DNA of 64,000 nucleotides from Flavobacterium eburneipallidum (GCF_027111355.2 NZ_CP114291.2:2604001-2668000), one strand, 5' to 3'; numbered from the stretch's first letter, positions 25,152 through 35,214 are shown. Translations and numbers: made by a program. The notes: generated from the letters alone by a model not told the origin.

Positions 25152-26095
25152 CTGAAAATACCATTCAGAAGGAAAAAACAGTAAAAAATGAGTTTAAAAT
25201 CGTCGTTGACAAAAATGGAAACGGCGATTTTTCAACCATTCAAGAAGCGGTAAACGCTGCAAAATCTTCTTCAAATCAAAGGATTATCATTTTTATAAAA
25301 AATGGTACTTACGATGAAAAAATTAGAATTCCTATCACGAAAACCAATATTTATTTCCTTGGTGAAAGTCGAGAAAACACCATATTAACTCACAATGATT
25401 ATTCTGGAAAACCCAATATTGGTCCCAACAGTACCTTCAACACCTACACTCTTTTGGTAGAAGGCAATGACTTTATTGCCGAAAATCTTACCATTCAAAA
25501 TACCGCTGGAACAATAGCCCAAGCGGTGGCATTGAACATAAATGCTGATCGAGTGATCGTAAATAATTGTTCGTTGTTAGGCAATCAAGACACGCTCTAT
25601 ACTTCGGGAAGAGGCAGTAAAAATTATTTCATAAACTGTTATATCGAAGGTACTACCGATTTTATTTTTGGACATGCCACTGCCCTATTCGAAAATTGCA
25701 TCATTCACAGCAAGAAAGATTCGTATATCACAGCAGCTGCCACTCCAGAAACTTCTACTTTTGGATATATTTTCAAAAATTGTAAACTCACCGCTGACGA
25801 AAACACAACTCAAGTATATCTAGGAAGACCTTGGAAAGAGTATGCTAAAACCGTTTTCATGAATTGCGAAATGGGAAAACACATTAAACCCGAAGGTTGG
25901 CACAATTGGTCGAAACCAGAAGCTGAAAAAACCGTATTTTATGCGGAATACAAGTGCAAAGGTCTTGGATTTCAACCTAAAAAAAGAGTAACTTGGTCGC
26001 ATCAATTAAAGAAGTCCGAAGCAAAAAAATATACATTAGAAAACTGCATGGGATTAGAATTTTCAAAAGCAATTATTCAATATTACTCCAAATAA
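25142..26095 (+). pseudogene. CE8 pectinesterase domain, out of frame with PL10 and without its own start
   Basis: The frame is open from 25103 to 26095 and encodes a full pectin methylesterase: VVDKNGNGDFSTIQEAV at the start, GNQDTLYT, GTTDFIFG (catalytic Asp), YLGRPWKEYAKTVF (Arg, Trp) and WHNWSKPEAEKT. It has no signal peptide and no ATG before 25454, which lies inside the conserved domain. Read with a -1 shift in the A9 run, the preceding PL10 joins it through a short linker. It is therefore either the C-terminal half of a PL10-CE8 enzyme made by frameshifting or slippage, or a recently broken gene, or a sequencing indel. CE8 demethylates homogalacturonan, preparing it for PL10. Confidence 0.75.
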
Positions 26096-26117
26096 TTAGA
26101 CCTAAAAAACCAAAATA

Positions 26118-27467
26118 ATGAAACACAAAATTCTATTTTTTCTACTGGTTTCGCTACAGTGTTTGGCACAAAATAGTACGTACCCAACAGCCAGTGTCGA
26201 TTCTATTATTAAACGAATTCAACTACCTAAAATTCCTTCGTATAAAATTGTAATAACTAAATTAGGAGCAAAAGGCGATTCGATAAGTAATGCCAAACCT
26301 GCTTTTGACAAAGCTATGGCGTTGTGCAAAAAAAATAATGGTGGAACCATCATTGTTCCTAAAGGAGTTTATACCTTAAATGGACCGATTCATTTTGTTA
26401 GTAATGTCAAATTACATCTGGAAGACGGAGCGAAAATAAGATTCGGATCCAATCCGAAAGATTATCCAATCGTTCTGACGAGTTGGGAAGGAACGATGCT
26501 TTACAATTATAGCCCACTTATTTATGGCAATAATGTAGAAAATATCGCCATAACTGGAAACGGAATTATCGACGGCGAAGCTAAAAACACTTGGATCAAA
26601 TGGAAACCGCTTGAAGCCAAAGGCAAAGAATTGAGCCGAGAAATGAACCACAAAAACACGCCTATCAAAGAGCGTATTTTTGGCGAAGGCCATTATTTAA
26701 GACCGCAATTAATTCAGTTTATCAATTCAAAAAACATTCTTTTAGAAAATGTTCAAATTGAAGATTCTCCGTTTTGGTGTGTTCATTTATTGAAAAGTAA
26801 AAGCATTACGCTTCGTGGGTTAAAATACAAATCGTATAACAATAACAATGATGGTATTGACCCCGAATATTCGAGCGATATTTTAATAGAAAACATCCTT
26901 TTTGACAATGCCGATGATAATGTTGCCATTAAATCAGGAAGGGATGACGAAGGAAGAAGTAATTCTGCCACTCCATCCGAAAATATTGTGATTCGAAATT
27001 GTCAATTCAAAGGATTGCACGCCATTGTTATCGGTAGCGAAATGTCGGCTGGAGTTCGAAATGTGTATGTCGAGAACAGTACCTTTCGAGGTGATTTGAA
27101 AAGAGGAATATTTTTAAAAACCAATTCCGATCGTGGTGGTTATATCAAAAATATTTTTTTCAACAATTTAGCCTTTGGAAAAGTAGAAGATTGTATTTAT
27201 ATTACTGCTAATTATCATGGAGAAGGCGGTGGTTTGCATTCGTCTAAAATATCCGATATTTCATTTTCGAATATCAGTTGTGTCGAAGCTACTAAAACAG
27301 GAATTGTAATAGAAGGCTATCCGAATAAAAAAGTATCCAACATCAAATTAGATAACATCAACATTCTATCTGCTAAAAATGGTTTAACCATTACCAATTC
27401 TGAAAACGTAACAACAAACGAAATTGTCATTGGCGAAAAAGCCACAACTCCTACAGCTGCAAAATAA
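26118..27467 (+). CDS. GH28-family protein, divergent active site
   Basis: 449 residues, Sec signal (ends QCLAQ), right-handed beta helix like the first GH28 gene. NNNNDGIDPEYS and NADDNVAIKSG keep the acidic residues. The GHGG motif of the first copy reads GLHAIVIGSE here, and RLKTN reads FLKTN, so the catalytic-region His is displaced and the substrate-binding Arg is lost. The enzyme may act on a different linkage (for example exo-type or rhamnogalacturonan) or be impaired. It is 22 bases after CE8, in the same operon. Confidence 0.82.
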   Translation: MKHKILFFLLVSLQCLAQNSTYPTASVDSIIKRIQLPKIPSYKIVITKLGAKGDSISNAKPAFDKAMALCKKNNGGTIIVPKGVYTLNGPIHFVSNVKLHLEDGAKIRFGSNPKDYPIVLTSWEGTMLYNYSPLIYGNNVENIAITGNGIIDGEAKNTWIKWKPLEAKGKELSREMNHKNTPIKERIFGEGHYLRPQLIQFINSKNILLENVQIEDSPFWCVHLLKSKSITLRGLKYKSYNNNNDGIDPEYSSDILIENILFDNADDNVAIKSGRDDEGRSNSATPSENIVIRNCQFKGLHAIVIGSEMSAGVRNVYVENSTFRGDLKRGIFLKTNSDRGGYIKNIFFNNLAFGKVEDCIYITANYHGEGGGLHSSKISDISFSNISCVEATKTGIVIEGYPNKKVSNIKLDNINILSAKNGLTITNSENVTTNEIVIGEKATTPTAAK

Positions 27468-27494
27468 ATTCATTACAACTAAAAACAATATACT

Positions 27495-28229
27495 ATGAAA
27501 CTGGTTTCCTTATTCTTTATACTTATTTCGTTAAACTGTTTAGCCCAAAAACCAACTATTTATGGCATTGGCGATTCGACCATGGCCAATAAAACAAAAC
27601 CCGAAGAAAATCCAGAGCGCGGTTGGGGACAACTTTTTCCAACATTCTTAAACGACAAAGCAACATTTGACAATCGAGCTGTAAATGGTAGAAGTTCGAA
27701 AAGTTTTAGAACCGAAAAACGTTGGGACGACATTCTTAAAACATTAAAAAAAGGCGATTATGTCTTCATTCAATTTGGACACAACGACCAAAAGGATCAA
27801 GATTCAACTCGCTTTACCAACCCACACACTACCTATCGCCACAATTTGATTCGTTATGTACAAGAAACCAGAGAAAAAGGCGCAACACCTATTTTATTTT
27901 CTTCCATCGCTCGAAGAAATTTTAACGAAAAAGGAGTTTTAATTCCAACACATGGCGATTATACACTAGAAACTCGCTTGGTTGCACAAGAATACAATGT
28001 AACTTTCATTGATTTAGAATATTTTACTGAATTATTAGAGCAATCGTATGGTCCAGAAAAGTCAAAACAATTACATTTGCATTACAAAGCAGGGGAAATT
28101 CCTTATTATAAAGATGCTAAGGCTGATGATACTCATCTTGGGGTAAAAGGAGCAACCGAGGTAGCCAAAATTGTGGTGGAAGAATTAAAGAAAACCAAAC
28201 TCGATATCGTAAAATATTTCAAAAACTAA
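27495..28229 (+). CDS. CE12 rhamnogalacturonan acetylesterase (SGNH hydrolase)
   Basis: 244 residues, Sec signal (ends LNCLAQ). SGNH blocks are intact: GIGDSTMAN (Ser nucleophile), the Gly-bearing NGRSSKSF, FGHNDQKD (Asn) and DDTHLGVKGA (Asp and His). This is the layout of rhamnogalacturonan acetylesterases such as YesT/RhgT, which remove acetyl groups from galacturonate in rhamnogalacturonan I. Last gene of the pectin operon. No SusC/SusD pair and no intracellular uronate catabolism gene lies in the window, so uptake and catabolism must be encoded elsewhere. Confidence 0.87.
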   Translation: MKLVSLFFILISLNCLAQKPTIYGIGDSTMANKTKPEENPERGWGQLFPTFLNDKATFDNRAVNGRSSKSFRTEKRWDDILKTLKKGDYVFIQFGHNDQKDQDSTRFTNPHTTYRHNLIRYVQETREKGATPILFSSIARRNFNEKGVLIPTHGDYTLETRLVAQEYNVTFIDLEYFTELLEQSYGPEKSKQLHLHYKAGEIPYYKDAKADDTHLGVKGATEVAKIVVEELKKTKLDIVKYFKN

Positions 28230-28260
28230 TAAAACGAAAACCAACTAAATCAGCCTAATT

Positions 28261-29280
28261 ATGCAAGAGAAAAATATAACATTAGGAGAATTTATCATTG
28301 AAAACCAAAACGATTTTCAATATTCATCGGGCGAGTTATCTCGAATTTTCAACTCCATAAAACTAGCCGCAAAAGTAGTCAGCTACAAAGTGAACAAGGC
28401 TGGATTGGTGGACATCATTGGTGGTGTTGGCGAAAAAAATGTACAAGGCGAAGACCAGCAAAAACTGGATGTTTATGCCAATGAGATTTTTATCAAAACC
28501 TTAATCAATCGTGAAATTGTTTGCGGAATTGTTTCCGAAGAAAACGACGAATTTATTACTGTAAAAGGCAGTGATGAAGGCAATAATAACAAATATGTTA
28601 TTTTGATGGATCCGTTGGATGGATCGTCTAACATTGATGTAAATGCCTCTGTAGGAACTATTTTTTCAGTTTACAGACGAATTTCCGAAGTAGGAACTCC
28701 TGTAACACTTGAAGATTTCTTGCAACCTGGAACTGCTCAAGTCGCTGCAGGTTATGTGCTTTACGGAACATCAACCATATTAGTTTACACTACCGGAAAT
28801 GGCGTAAACGGTTTTACTTTGAATCCCGCAATTGGAACTTTTTATCTATCACACCCAAAAATGCAATTTCCAGTTGATGGCACAGTTTACTCCATAAACG
28901 AAGGTAATTATGTGCATTTTCCAAGAGGTGTAAAAGATTACATCAAATATTGCCAAACCGAAGAAGGCGATCGTCCTTACACATCCAGATACATAGGAAG
29001 TTTAGCGCCAGATATTCATAGAAATATGATTAAAGGCGGTGTCTATTTGTATCCAACCAGTACCAAATCACCAGAAGGAAAATTACGCCTTTTGTACGAA
29101 TGCAACCCAATGGCGTTTATTGTAGAACAAGCGGGCGGAAAAGCTTCGGATGGATTTTCTAGAATAATGGAAATTGTTCCAACAGCTTTGCATGAAAGAT
29201 GCCCATTCTTTGCTGGAAGTGCCAATATGGTGGACAAAATAGAAGAATTTATGCTAAATGCTAAATTGAGTAAGTATTAA
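28261..29280 (+). CDS. fbp: Fructose-1,6-bisphosphatase, class I
   Basis: 339 residues, full length for class I FBPase, the gluconeogenic enzyme that hydrolyses fructose 1,6-bisphosphate to fructose 6-phosphate with Mg2+. Metal-binding motif [12 protein letters not shown] is at about residues 117-128, with EEN near 97. The substrate region includes [23 protein letters not shown] and [21 protein letters not shown]. It follows the pectin operon by 31 bases on the same strand and could be partly co-transcribed, which would suit growth on uronic acids. It ends in a hairpin terminator. Confidence 0.93.
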   Translation: MQEKNITLGEFIIENQNDFQYSSGELSRIFNSIKLAAKVVSYKVNKAGLVDIIGGVGEKNVQGEDQQKLDVYANEIFIKTLINREIVCGIVSEENDEFITVKGSDEGNNNKYVILMDPLDGSSNIDVNASVGTIFSVYRRISEVGTPVTLEDFLQPGTAQVAAGYVLYGTSTILVYTTGNGVNGFTLNPAIGTFYLSHPKMQFPVDGTVYSINEGNYVHFPRGVKDYIKYCQTEEGDRPYTSRYIGSLAPDIHRNMIKGGVYLYPTSTKSPEGKLRLLYECNPMAFIVEQAGGKASDGFSRIMEIVPTALHERCPFFAGSANMVDKIEEFMLNAKLSKY

Positions 29281-29304
29281 TCAATAGCTTTTTTCTAAAA
29301 ATAA

Positions 29305-29356
29305 AAACTCGATACGCAGCACTTTTAAAAGTGACGTGTATCGGGTTTCTTTTTTA
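29305..29356 (+). terminator. Terminator after fbp
   Basis: AAACTCGATAC (29305-29315) pairs with GTATCGGGTTT (29338-29348) with one G-T wobble, and an inner CACTTTTAAAAGTG palindrome (29320-29333) extends the stem. A T-rich run follows. Confidence 0.8.
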
Positions 29357-29405
29357 AAATCAAATCAAAACGAATCCTAAAATGAACCGCTTCAGAATAA
29401 AAATT

Positions 29406-29413
29406 TATATTTG
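29406..29413 (+). promoter_or_regulatory. -7 promoter element of the DNA methyltransferase gene
   Basis: TATATTTG matches TAnnTTTG and sits 15 bases before the methyltransferase ATG, leaving a very short leader. No clear -33 TTTG is seen at 19-20 bases upstream. Confidence 0.6.
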
Positions 29414-29428
29414 CACAAAAAATAATAC

Positions 29429-30616
29429 ATGTTAAATTCTATAGATTTATTTTCAGGTTGTGGTGGCATGACATTGGGTTTTGGGTGGGCAGGATTCAAT
29501 TCAGTGCTAGCTTCTGACATTGATGAAAATTGCGAAAAAACATTTGCTACCAATTTTCCTGAAATCCCTTTTTTGTGTGGCGATTTATCGAATTTTAGCC
29601 AAGAAGAATTTGACAAAATAATAAACAATCAAAACATCGATGTTATTATTGGTGGACCTCCTTGCCAAGGTTTTAGTTTAGCCAATAAAAAAAGGAACAA
29701 AGTCTCCGAAGATCCTCGAAACAAACTTTTTTATGAGTTTGTAAAAACCATCAATTGGTACAATCCAAAATCCTTTGTAATGGAAAATGTCAAAGGATTG
29801 TTATCCATGGAATCAGGACAAGTTATTAAAGAAATACAAAACGAGTTCGAAAACGCTGGGAAATTTGGGTACGAAGTAAAAACCAAAGTCTTAAAAGCTT
29901 CGGATTATGGCGTTCCACAATCAAGAGAGAGAGTTATTATTATTGGCATCAGAAAAGATTTAGGTTTGATTCCTGAATTTCCCGCTAAAAAATACGAAAC
30001 GGGAATTACGGTAGAAGAAGCCATTTCCGATTTGCCGCAAATCAATGCTGGCGAAGGCGAAGAAAAAATGGTTTACCCTCAAAAACCTGCCAACGATTAC
30101 CAAAAATTCATGCGCAAAAAGGCTAAAAAGGTTTTCAATCATATCGCCATGCGCCATACCCAAAGATTAATTGATCGATTTAAAGCCATTCAACCAGGAA
30201 AAAATTTATTGGATGTTTGGGAAACCCACGGTGCTGTACAAAGAGGGAATCCTAATGAAAAATCAAAAATAAAATTCAGCCAAAACAACTTGCGATTGAT
30301 TGCCAATAAACCTGCTCCTACTATTGCAGCTTCTTTTCAAAGCAATTTTATTCATCCTTTTTTAGACCGAAATCTTACCGCCAGAGAAGGCGCCAGATTA
30401 CAATCGTTTCCCGATGATTTCATTTTTGAAGGTATGCGAACCAAAATGAGTTGGGAAAAAGGATTGAGTCAATACCAACAAATTGGGAATGCCGTTCCGC
30501 CACTTATGGCTTTTGAAATTGCCTTAACACTCAAGCGAGTTTTGGAAAATGGCAACCAAGAAGAAAAGACAGAGGAACAATATCTTGCTTTTAACGAACC
30601 TGAAATTATCTCATAA
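29429..30616 (+). CDS. C5-cytosine DNA methyltransferase, orphan
   Basis: 395 residues with the ordered motifs of C5-cytosine methyltransferases: motif I DLFSGCGGMTLGF (SAM binding), motif IV GGPPCQGFS with the catalytic Cys near residue 78, motif VI FVMENVKG, motif VIII QSRERVIIIG, and motif IX-X towards the end (ARLQSFPDDF, YQQIGNAVPP). The target-recognition region between VIII and IX is about 120 residues, so one recognition sequence is likely. No restriction endonuclease or Vsr-like gene lies next to it. It may be an orphan methylase with an epigenetic or anti-restriction role. Monocistronic, flanked by terminators. Confidence 0.92.
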   Translation: MLNSIDLFSGCGGMTLGFGWAGFNSVLASDIDENCEKTFATNFPEIPFLCGDLSNFSQEEFDKIINNQNIDVIIGGPPCQGFSLANKKRNKVSEDPRNKLFYEFVKTINWYNPKSFVMENVKGLLSMESGQVIKEIQNEFENAGKFGYEVKTKVLKASDYGVPQSRERVIIIGIRKDLGLIPEFPAKKYETGITVEEAISDLPQINAGEGEEKMVYPQKPANDYQKFMRKKAKKVFNHIAMRHTQRLIDRFKAIQPGKNLLDVWETHGAVQRGNPNEKSKIKFSQNNLRLIANKPAPTIAASFQSNFIHPFLDRNLTAREGARLQSFPDDFIFEGMRTKMSWEKGLSQYQQIGNAVPPLMAFEIALTLKRVLENGNQEEKTEEQYLAFNEPEIIS

Positions 30617-30639
30617 AGATCCTATCTCAAAATAAAAAA

Positions 30640-30673
30640 ACTGCCAAGACACTATAAATAGTACCTTGGCAGT
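30640..30673. terminator. Bidirectional terminator
   Basis: ACTGCCAAG (30640-30648) and CTTGGCAGT (30665-30673) form a perfect 9-bp stem, with A runs on the left and right. It can end both the methyltransferase gene and the convergent porin gene. Confidence 0.82.
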
Positions 30674-30728
30674 AAAAAAAAATAGTTTATCTAAAAGGGA
30701 GATTAACTCCCTTAAGAATATTTCTTAA

Positions 30729-31757
30729 TTAGAATCCGTAAACTACAGCTATAGTAGCTTGTGTAGCAGATTTTGTAGCCATCATATCAGAATCAGAAAA
30801 ATAATCATCTGAATTACTATCTAATCTGAATTCTGGAATTAATGTAAATCCACCTACTTTGTAATTAGCTGATAAAGTAAAAGCTGTTACTGATTGATCT
30901 GCATCAAGACCAAACATATCTGCACCTTCTTTAGCTTTAAAATATTCTGCACGCAATCCAAGAGCAAAAGCATCAGTAATAGCTACAGATGGGTACAAAG
31001 CAAATCCTGTGTAACCTACATCACCTTCATTTGAGAAATCAGCAGCATTCAATCCTAATTTGAATTTTTCAGACAATTGGAAAGTTGCTGTTAAATCAAC
31101 AATAGTTCCACTAACTGAACCGTCCATGAAATTAAGGTAAGCACTAACTGGGCCACTAGCATAAGACAATTGAGCTCCAACAGCATTCAATCCCTTTGCT
31201 GGATTAGCATTATAGCTATTCCAAGTATCATTAAAGATTCCTACCATTGCTCCAAATTTGTCTGATATTTTGTAGTTTGCTTTAACACCAGCATTTTGGA
31301 ATGGTCCGTTTGTAAACAAATAAGAAGTAGAATAATGGAAATTAGCTACTGGAGAAATTACTTCATATCCAATAAAAGTTCCCATATAACCTGCAGTCAT
31401 GCTAAATTTGTCTGTGAAAGCATAAGTAGCATACAAGTTTTGAATATGGAATGAATTTCCATCAACTCCATCTCCATTTAATATTGATTGGTATTGTCCT
31501 CTTGGTCCAAATGAAAGTTCACCAACGAATGAAGCTTTTCCTGTAGTTTTTTTCAAAGCAATGTCTAACATACCTAAAGAAAGTGAATTTTGGTCTGATG
31601 CAAAACTTGTTCCAATGTTTGGAGTTTTAGCAAAATCATACTTGTAATACAAATCTCCAGAACCAGAAATCTCTAGTGGTGTTGATGCAGGTGCATCTTG
31701 TGCAAATGTTACGCTGCTTGCTAGCATTAAAGCCAAAATAAGTGTTACTTTTTTCAT
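30729..31757 (-). CDS. Outer-membrane beta-barrel porin-like protein
   Basis: 342 residues from the ATG at 31757; a TTG two codons upstream is an unlikely start. Sec signal (ends SSVTFAQ) followed by alternating amphipathic strands rich in Gly, Tyr, Phe and Ser and ending in an aromatic (VVYGF), the C-terminal signature of outer-membrane barrels. Segments such as SGSGDLYYKYDFAKT and LGLRAEYFKAKEG fit the Bacteroidota porin-like group. It presumably forms a 14-18-strand channel, with unknown selectivity. The long upstream gap suggests regulated expression. Confidence 0.8.
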   Translation of the reverse strand: MKKVTLILALMLASSVTFAQDAPASTPLEISGSGDLYYKYDFAKTPNIGTSFASDQNSLSLGMLDIALKKTTGKASFVGELSFGPRGQYQSILNGDGVDGNSFHIQNLYATYAFTDKFSMTAGYMGTFIGYEVISPVANFHYSTSYLFTNGPFQNAGVKANYKISDKFGAMVGIFNDTWNSYNANPAKGLNAVGAQLSYASGPVSAYLNFMDGSVSGTIVDLTATFQLSEKFKLGLNAADFSNEGDVGYTGFALYPSVAITDAFALGLRAEYFKAKEGADMFGLDADQSVTAFTLSANYKVGGFTLIPEFRLDSNSDDYFSDSDMMATKSATQATIAVVYGF

Positions 31758-32439
31758 GTTCAATTTAGTTTAATTATTAAATTAGTTTAGTTTATTAAAA
31801 AAAACAGCCTCTTTGTTTTCTAACTAGTTTATAAAATTTGTTTTTAATAAATCAAAAAACAATATTTTATTTAACTAAATTTCTGACAGATTAACTGGTT
31901 TTTCTTGAGACAAATCTATTAACTTAAATTGTAGTTGAGTAAAAAAAAAACAGTTTTTTGCTTCTTTTGGAGAAGAATTATCAATTAGCAAGAAATCGTA
32001 ATCAAATAATATATTATCCGTATTTATAACAAGATATTTTACAATATCAATATTTAGAAAAATAACAATACCCCTAGTTTTTTACGTCAAAAAACAAATA
32101 ATAGCCATAAAATTGAATTTTTATCACTAAAAAAAGACTAAAAAAAGTAAACACCCCTAAAAAAAATACACCTTATTAATTTATTGTATAAATATCAAAA
32201 AAACATATTCCAACTGAATATTATAAAAAAACAGCACTAAAACCTAAATAATAATCCATTAAAACCTGAAGTAAAGACATAAAAACCACTCTTTATTGAA
32301 GAAATAAAACAGAAGCGATTTTATTAAATCAGCAAAGAAAAATCAAACTCTATTCTGACATCAATTCAGATGTTAATTTTTTTCTTAAATTTGACTAACT
32401 AACTATGATTTCATTTGCTAAATTCTATTTTTGTACGCT
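31758..32439. other. Long AT-rich intergenic region
   Basis: About 680 bases between the divergent porin and the small membrane-protein gene, very rich in A and T with many A runs. I see no reading frame of note, no RNA gene and no clear palindrome. At its right end TATTTTTG (32426-32433) fits the -7 consensus only 6 bases before the next ATG, which would imply an almost leaderless message. Confidence 0.4.
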
Positions 32440-32724
32440 ATGAAGCGAGTAGCTCAAATATTATTGTTTGTATTCATTACTTTTCTTATCACACCTTCTA
32501 TTATAAGTGTATTAGAAAAGAATGCAGACATTTCTGTATTTTATAATTTTTCTGAAGAAGAAAAAGCACATAAAGAAATCAAAGCTTTGATTAATGATGA
32601 AGTAGCTGATACTACTAGCAATTTATCCGAATTATTGAAAACTACTTTAATTCAGTCCGAAAATTTATCCAAACACGATAAAATTACTTCTAAAATATTC
32701 ATTCCTCCGCCCGAAAACATTTAA
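32440..32724 (+). CDS. Small membrane-anchored or secreted protein (94 aa)
   Basis: 94 residues from the ATG at 32440. The first 25 residues are one hydrophobic segment (ILLFVFITFLITPSIISVL), either a signal anchor or an uncleaved signal. The remainder is acidic and helical and ends with a Pro-rich PPPENI. No family recognised. It lies 87 bases upstream of the SulP gene on the same strand and may be part of the transporter operon. Confidence 0.6.
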   Translation: MKRVAQILLFVFITFLITPSIISVLEKNADISVFYNFSEEEKAHKEIKALINDEVADTTSNLSELLKTTLIQSENLSKHDKITSKIFIPPPENI

Positions 32725-32811
32725 TACAGTGATAGGTTTTTATTAAAACCTGTTGGTTTGCATTATTTAGAATGCAACATTCTCTTTGTATTCAATTTTT
32801 AGTAAGGTATC

Positions 32812-34425
32812 ATGACAAAAAAAAACAATCTTTTTGCTAACCTAAAATCTGATTTTGCATCAGGTTTAGTGGTTTTTTTGGTGGCGCTTCCTTTATGTTT
32901 AGGCATCGCAATGGCATCGGGTGCTCCTTTGTTTTCAGGCATTATCGCAGGTGTCGTAGGCGGAATCGTTGTAGGGTATTTAAGTAAATCTCACATAAGT
33001 GTTTCTGGCCCTGCAGCTGGCCTGACAGCTATTGTTTTAACTGCAATTACTGATTTAGGCGCTTTTGACATATTCTTAACAGCCGTTTTCATTGCTGGTT
33101 TAATTCAATTAGCACTTGGTTTTATCAAAGCAGGAAGTATTTCGAATTATTTTCCAACCAATGTAATCGAAGGGATGCTTGCTGGAATTGGAATTATAAT
33201 TATTCTCAAACAGTTGCCACATGCTTTTGGTTACGACAGTGATTTTGAAGGCGATCAAGCCTTTGCCCAAACTGACGGGAGTAACTCCTTTTCGGCATTA
33301 TTCAATATTGTTGACTATATTCAACTGGGTTCAATAGTAATAACAATCGTATCAATGATTATATTGATTGCTTGGACTAAAGTTTCTTTCCTTAAAAAAA
33401 TGAAGCTAGTACCTGGAGCACTTATTGCGGTAATCATAGGTGTTGTTTTGAATGAATTTTTTATTGTATCCGGAAGTTCATTAGCCATCCAAAAAGAACA
33501 TTTGGTTTCGCTACCTGTACCTACTTCATTAGAAGAATTCAAACAAATTATTGTAACTCCTAATTTTTCAGGTGTTACCAATCCCAAAGTTTGGATTGTA
33601 GCTCTGACTATTGCCATAGTTGCCTCGATAGAAACCTTATTATGTATTGAAGCTGCTGACAGAATGGATGTTTACAAACGTTATACAGACACAAATGTAG
33701 AATTAAAAGCGCAAGGAATTGGAAACATTGTAAGCTCGCTTATTGGTGGTTTACCAATGACCTCTGTAGTGGTTCGATCATCAGCCAATAATAATGCTGG
33801 AGCCAAATCTAAAATGTCAACCATCATACACGGAATTCTATTATTGATAAGCGTACTAACTATTCCTACTATACTCAACAAAATTCCATTGGCAACATTA
33901 GCTGCAATTCTATTGTTAGTAGGATATAAATTAGCCAATCCTGCAACTTTTAAGCACTTTTGGCAAAACGGAAAATACCAATTCGTTCCATTTATTGCCA
34001 CCCTACTAGCAGTTGTATTCTTGGATTTATTAAAAGGAGTTGCTTTGGGAATTTTAATTAGTATTATTTTTATCCTGAAAGGAAACCTAAAAAGAGCCTA
34101 CAGCTTCAGAAAACAAGAATACGCAGATGGTGATGTTATCCATATTGATTTAGCACAAGAAGTTTCTTTCTTGAACAAAGCCGCTATCAAAACGACCCTC
34201 AATGATATTCCAGAAAATTCACAAGTGATTATTAATGCTCAAGATACCGTTTATATAGCGCATGATGTTTTGGATTTAATCAAAGAATTCAAAAAAATTA
34301 GAGCCAAAGAAGAAAACATAAAAGTAAAACTCGTGGGTTTCAAAAAAGCTTATGACCTTACTAATACTGGAGAAGAAGAAAAACACATATTTGTAGAACA
34401 CAATCAAACCATAAAAAAATCTTAA
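32812..34425 (+). CDS. SulP-family anion transporter (likely bicarbonate or sulfate)
   Basis: 537 residues with about 12-14 membrane helices of the SulP family. N-terminal FASGLVVFLVALPLCLGIAMASGAP and SGPAAGLTAIVL match the family signatures, and GLPMTSVVVRSSANNNAGAKSKMS matches the conserved loop before helix 9-10. The C-terminal part (from about 440) has a shortened STAS-like domain (VIHIDLAQEVSFLNKAAIK). Twelve bases downstream is a beta carbonic anhydrase, a pairing that points to bicarbonate (BicA-like) rather than sulfate transport. Confidence 0.88.
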   Translation: MTKKNNLFANLKSDFASGLVVFLVALPLCLGIAMASGAPLFSGIIAGVVGGIVVGYLSKSHISVSGPAAGLTAIVLTAITDLGAFDIFLTAVFIAGLIQLALGFIKAGSISNYFPTNVIEGMLAGIGIIIILKQLPHAFGYDSDFEGDQAFAQTDGSNSFSALFNIVDYIQLGSIVITIVSMIILIAWTKVSFLKKMKLVPGALIAVIIGVVLNEFFIVSGSSLAIQKEHLVSLPVPTSLEEFKQIIVTPNFSGVTNPKVWIVALTIAIVASIETLLCIEAADRMDVYKRYTDTNVELKAQGIGNIVSSLIGGLPMTSVVVRSSANNNAGAKSKMSTIIHGILLLISVLTIPTILNKIPLATLAAILLLVGYKLANPATFKHFWQNGKYQFVPFIATLLAVVFLDLLKGVALGILISIIFILKGNLKRAYSFRKQEYADGDVIHIDLAQEVSFLNKAAIKTTLNDIPENSQVIINAQDTVYIAHDVLDLIKEFKKIRAKEENIKVKLVGFKKAYDLTNTGEEEKHIFVEHNQTIKKS

Positions 34426-34437
34426 TTAATAAAAAAG

Positions 34438-35121
34438 ATGAGAACACATAACAAAGAAACACAATCAAAATTAACTCCAAGATTAGCATTAGAAATTTTG
34501 CAAGAAGGTAACAATAGATTCATCAAAAATCTCCAAGCCAATCGCGATTTATTACAACAAGCAAATGAGACTAAAGAAGGACAATGGCCATTTGCTATAA
34601 TATTAAGTTGTATTGACAGCAGAACATCTGCAGAATTAATTTTTGATCAAGGTTTAGGCGATATTTTTTCAGCAAGAATAGCCGGAAATGTAGTAAACAC
34701 TGACATCCTTGGTAGTATGGAATTTGCATGTAAAGTAGCTGGGTCTAAACTAATCGTAGTTTTAGGTCATAGTAAATGTGGAGCAATCAAAGGCGCATGT
34801 GATCATGTAGAAATGGGAAATCTTACTGAATTGCTATCTAAAATACAACCCGCAATTTACCAAGAAAAAGAAACTAAAGAAGATAGAACATCAAACAATG
34901 CTAGTTTTGTAGAAAACGTATCTCGAATCAACGTGAAACGAAGTGTGAAAAGTATTGTAGATCGTAGTTTTATCTTGGAACAAATGGTTGATAATGGTGA
35001 GATTGGAGTTGTTGGAGCCATGCACAACATCGAAACTGGAAAAGTAGAATTCTACACCGATATAATGTATATCAAAGATGATAATAACCCAAAATTTTCT
35101 GTATCAGAATTAAAAGAATAA
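34438..35121 (+). CDS. Beta-class carbonic anhydrase
   Basis: 227 residues. Zinc ligands are all present: Cys58 with the Asp60-Arg62 dyad in SCIDSRTS, His111 and Cys114 in GHSKCGA. Interconverts CO2 and bicarbonate in the cytoplasm. Twelve bases after the SulP transporter, so co-expressed; together they can import and equilibrate inorganic carbon for carboxylases such as acetyl-CoA carboxylase. Ends before a strong terminator. Confidence 0.92.
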   Translation: MRTHNKETQSKLTPRLALEILQEGNNRFIKNLQANRDLLQQANETKEGQWPFAIILSCIDSRTSAELIFDQGLGDIFSARIAGNVVNTDILGSMEFACKVAGSKLIVVLGHSKCGAIKGACDHVEMGNLTELLSKIQPAIYQEKETKEDRTSNNASFVENVSRINVKRSVKSIVDRSFILEQMVDNGEIGVVGAMHNIETGKVEFYTDIMYIKDDNNPKFSVSELKE

Positions 35122-35214
35122 TTTTCCTTAAAAGTGAAAATAAAACAATAGTAAATCTGGTTTAAAAAACCGAAATAATTAAATTGCTATTAATTCACAA
35201 CTCTTTTTATCAAG

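Noticed and set aside
25188..25190. ATG at 25188 as start of the pectinesterase
   Set aside because: It is out of frame with the CE8 domain and soon meets stops.
29429..30616. Restriction-modification system around the DNA methyltransferase
   Set aside because: No endonuclease or specificity gene flanks it; terminators isolate it on both sides.
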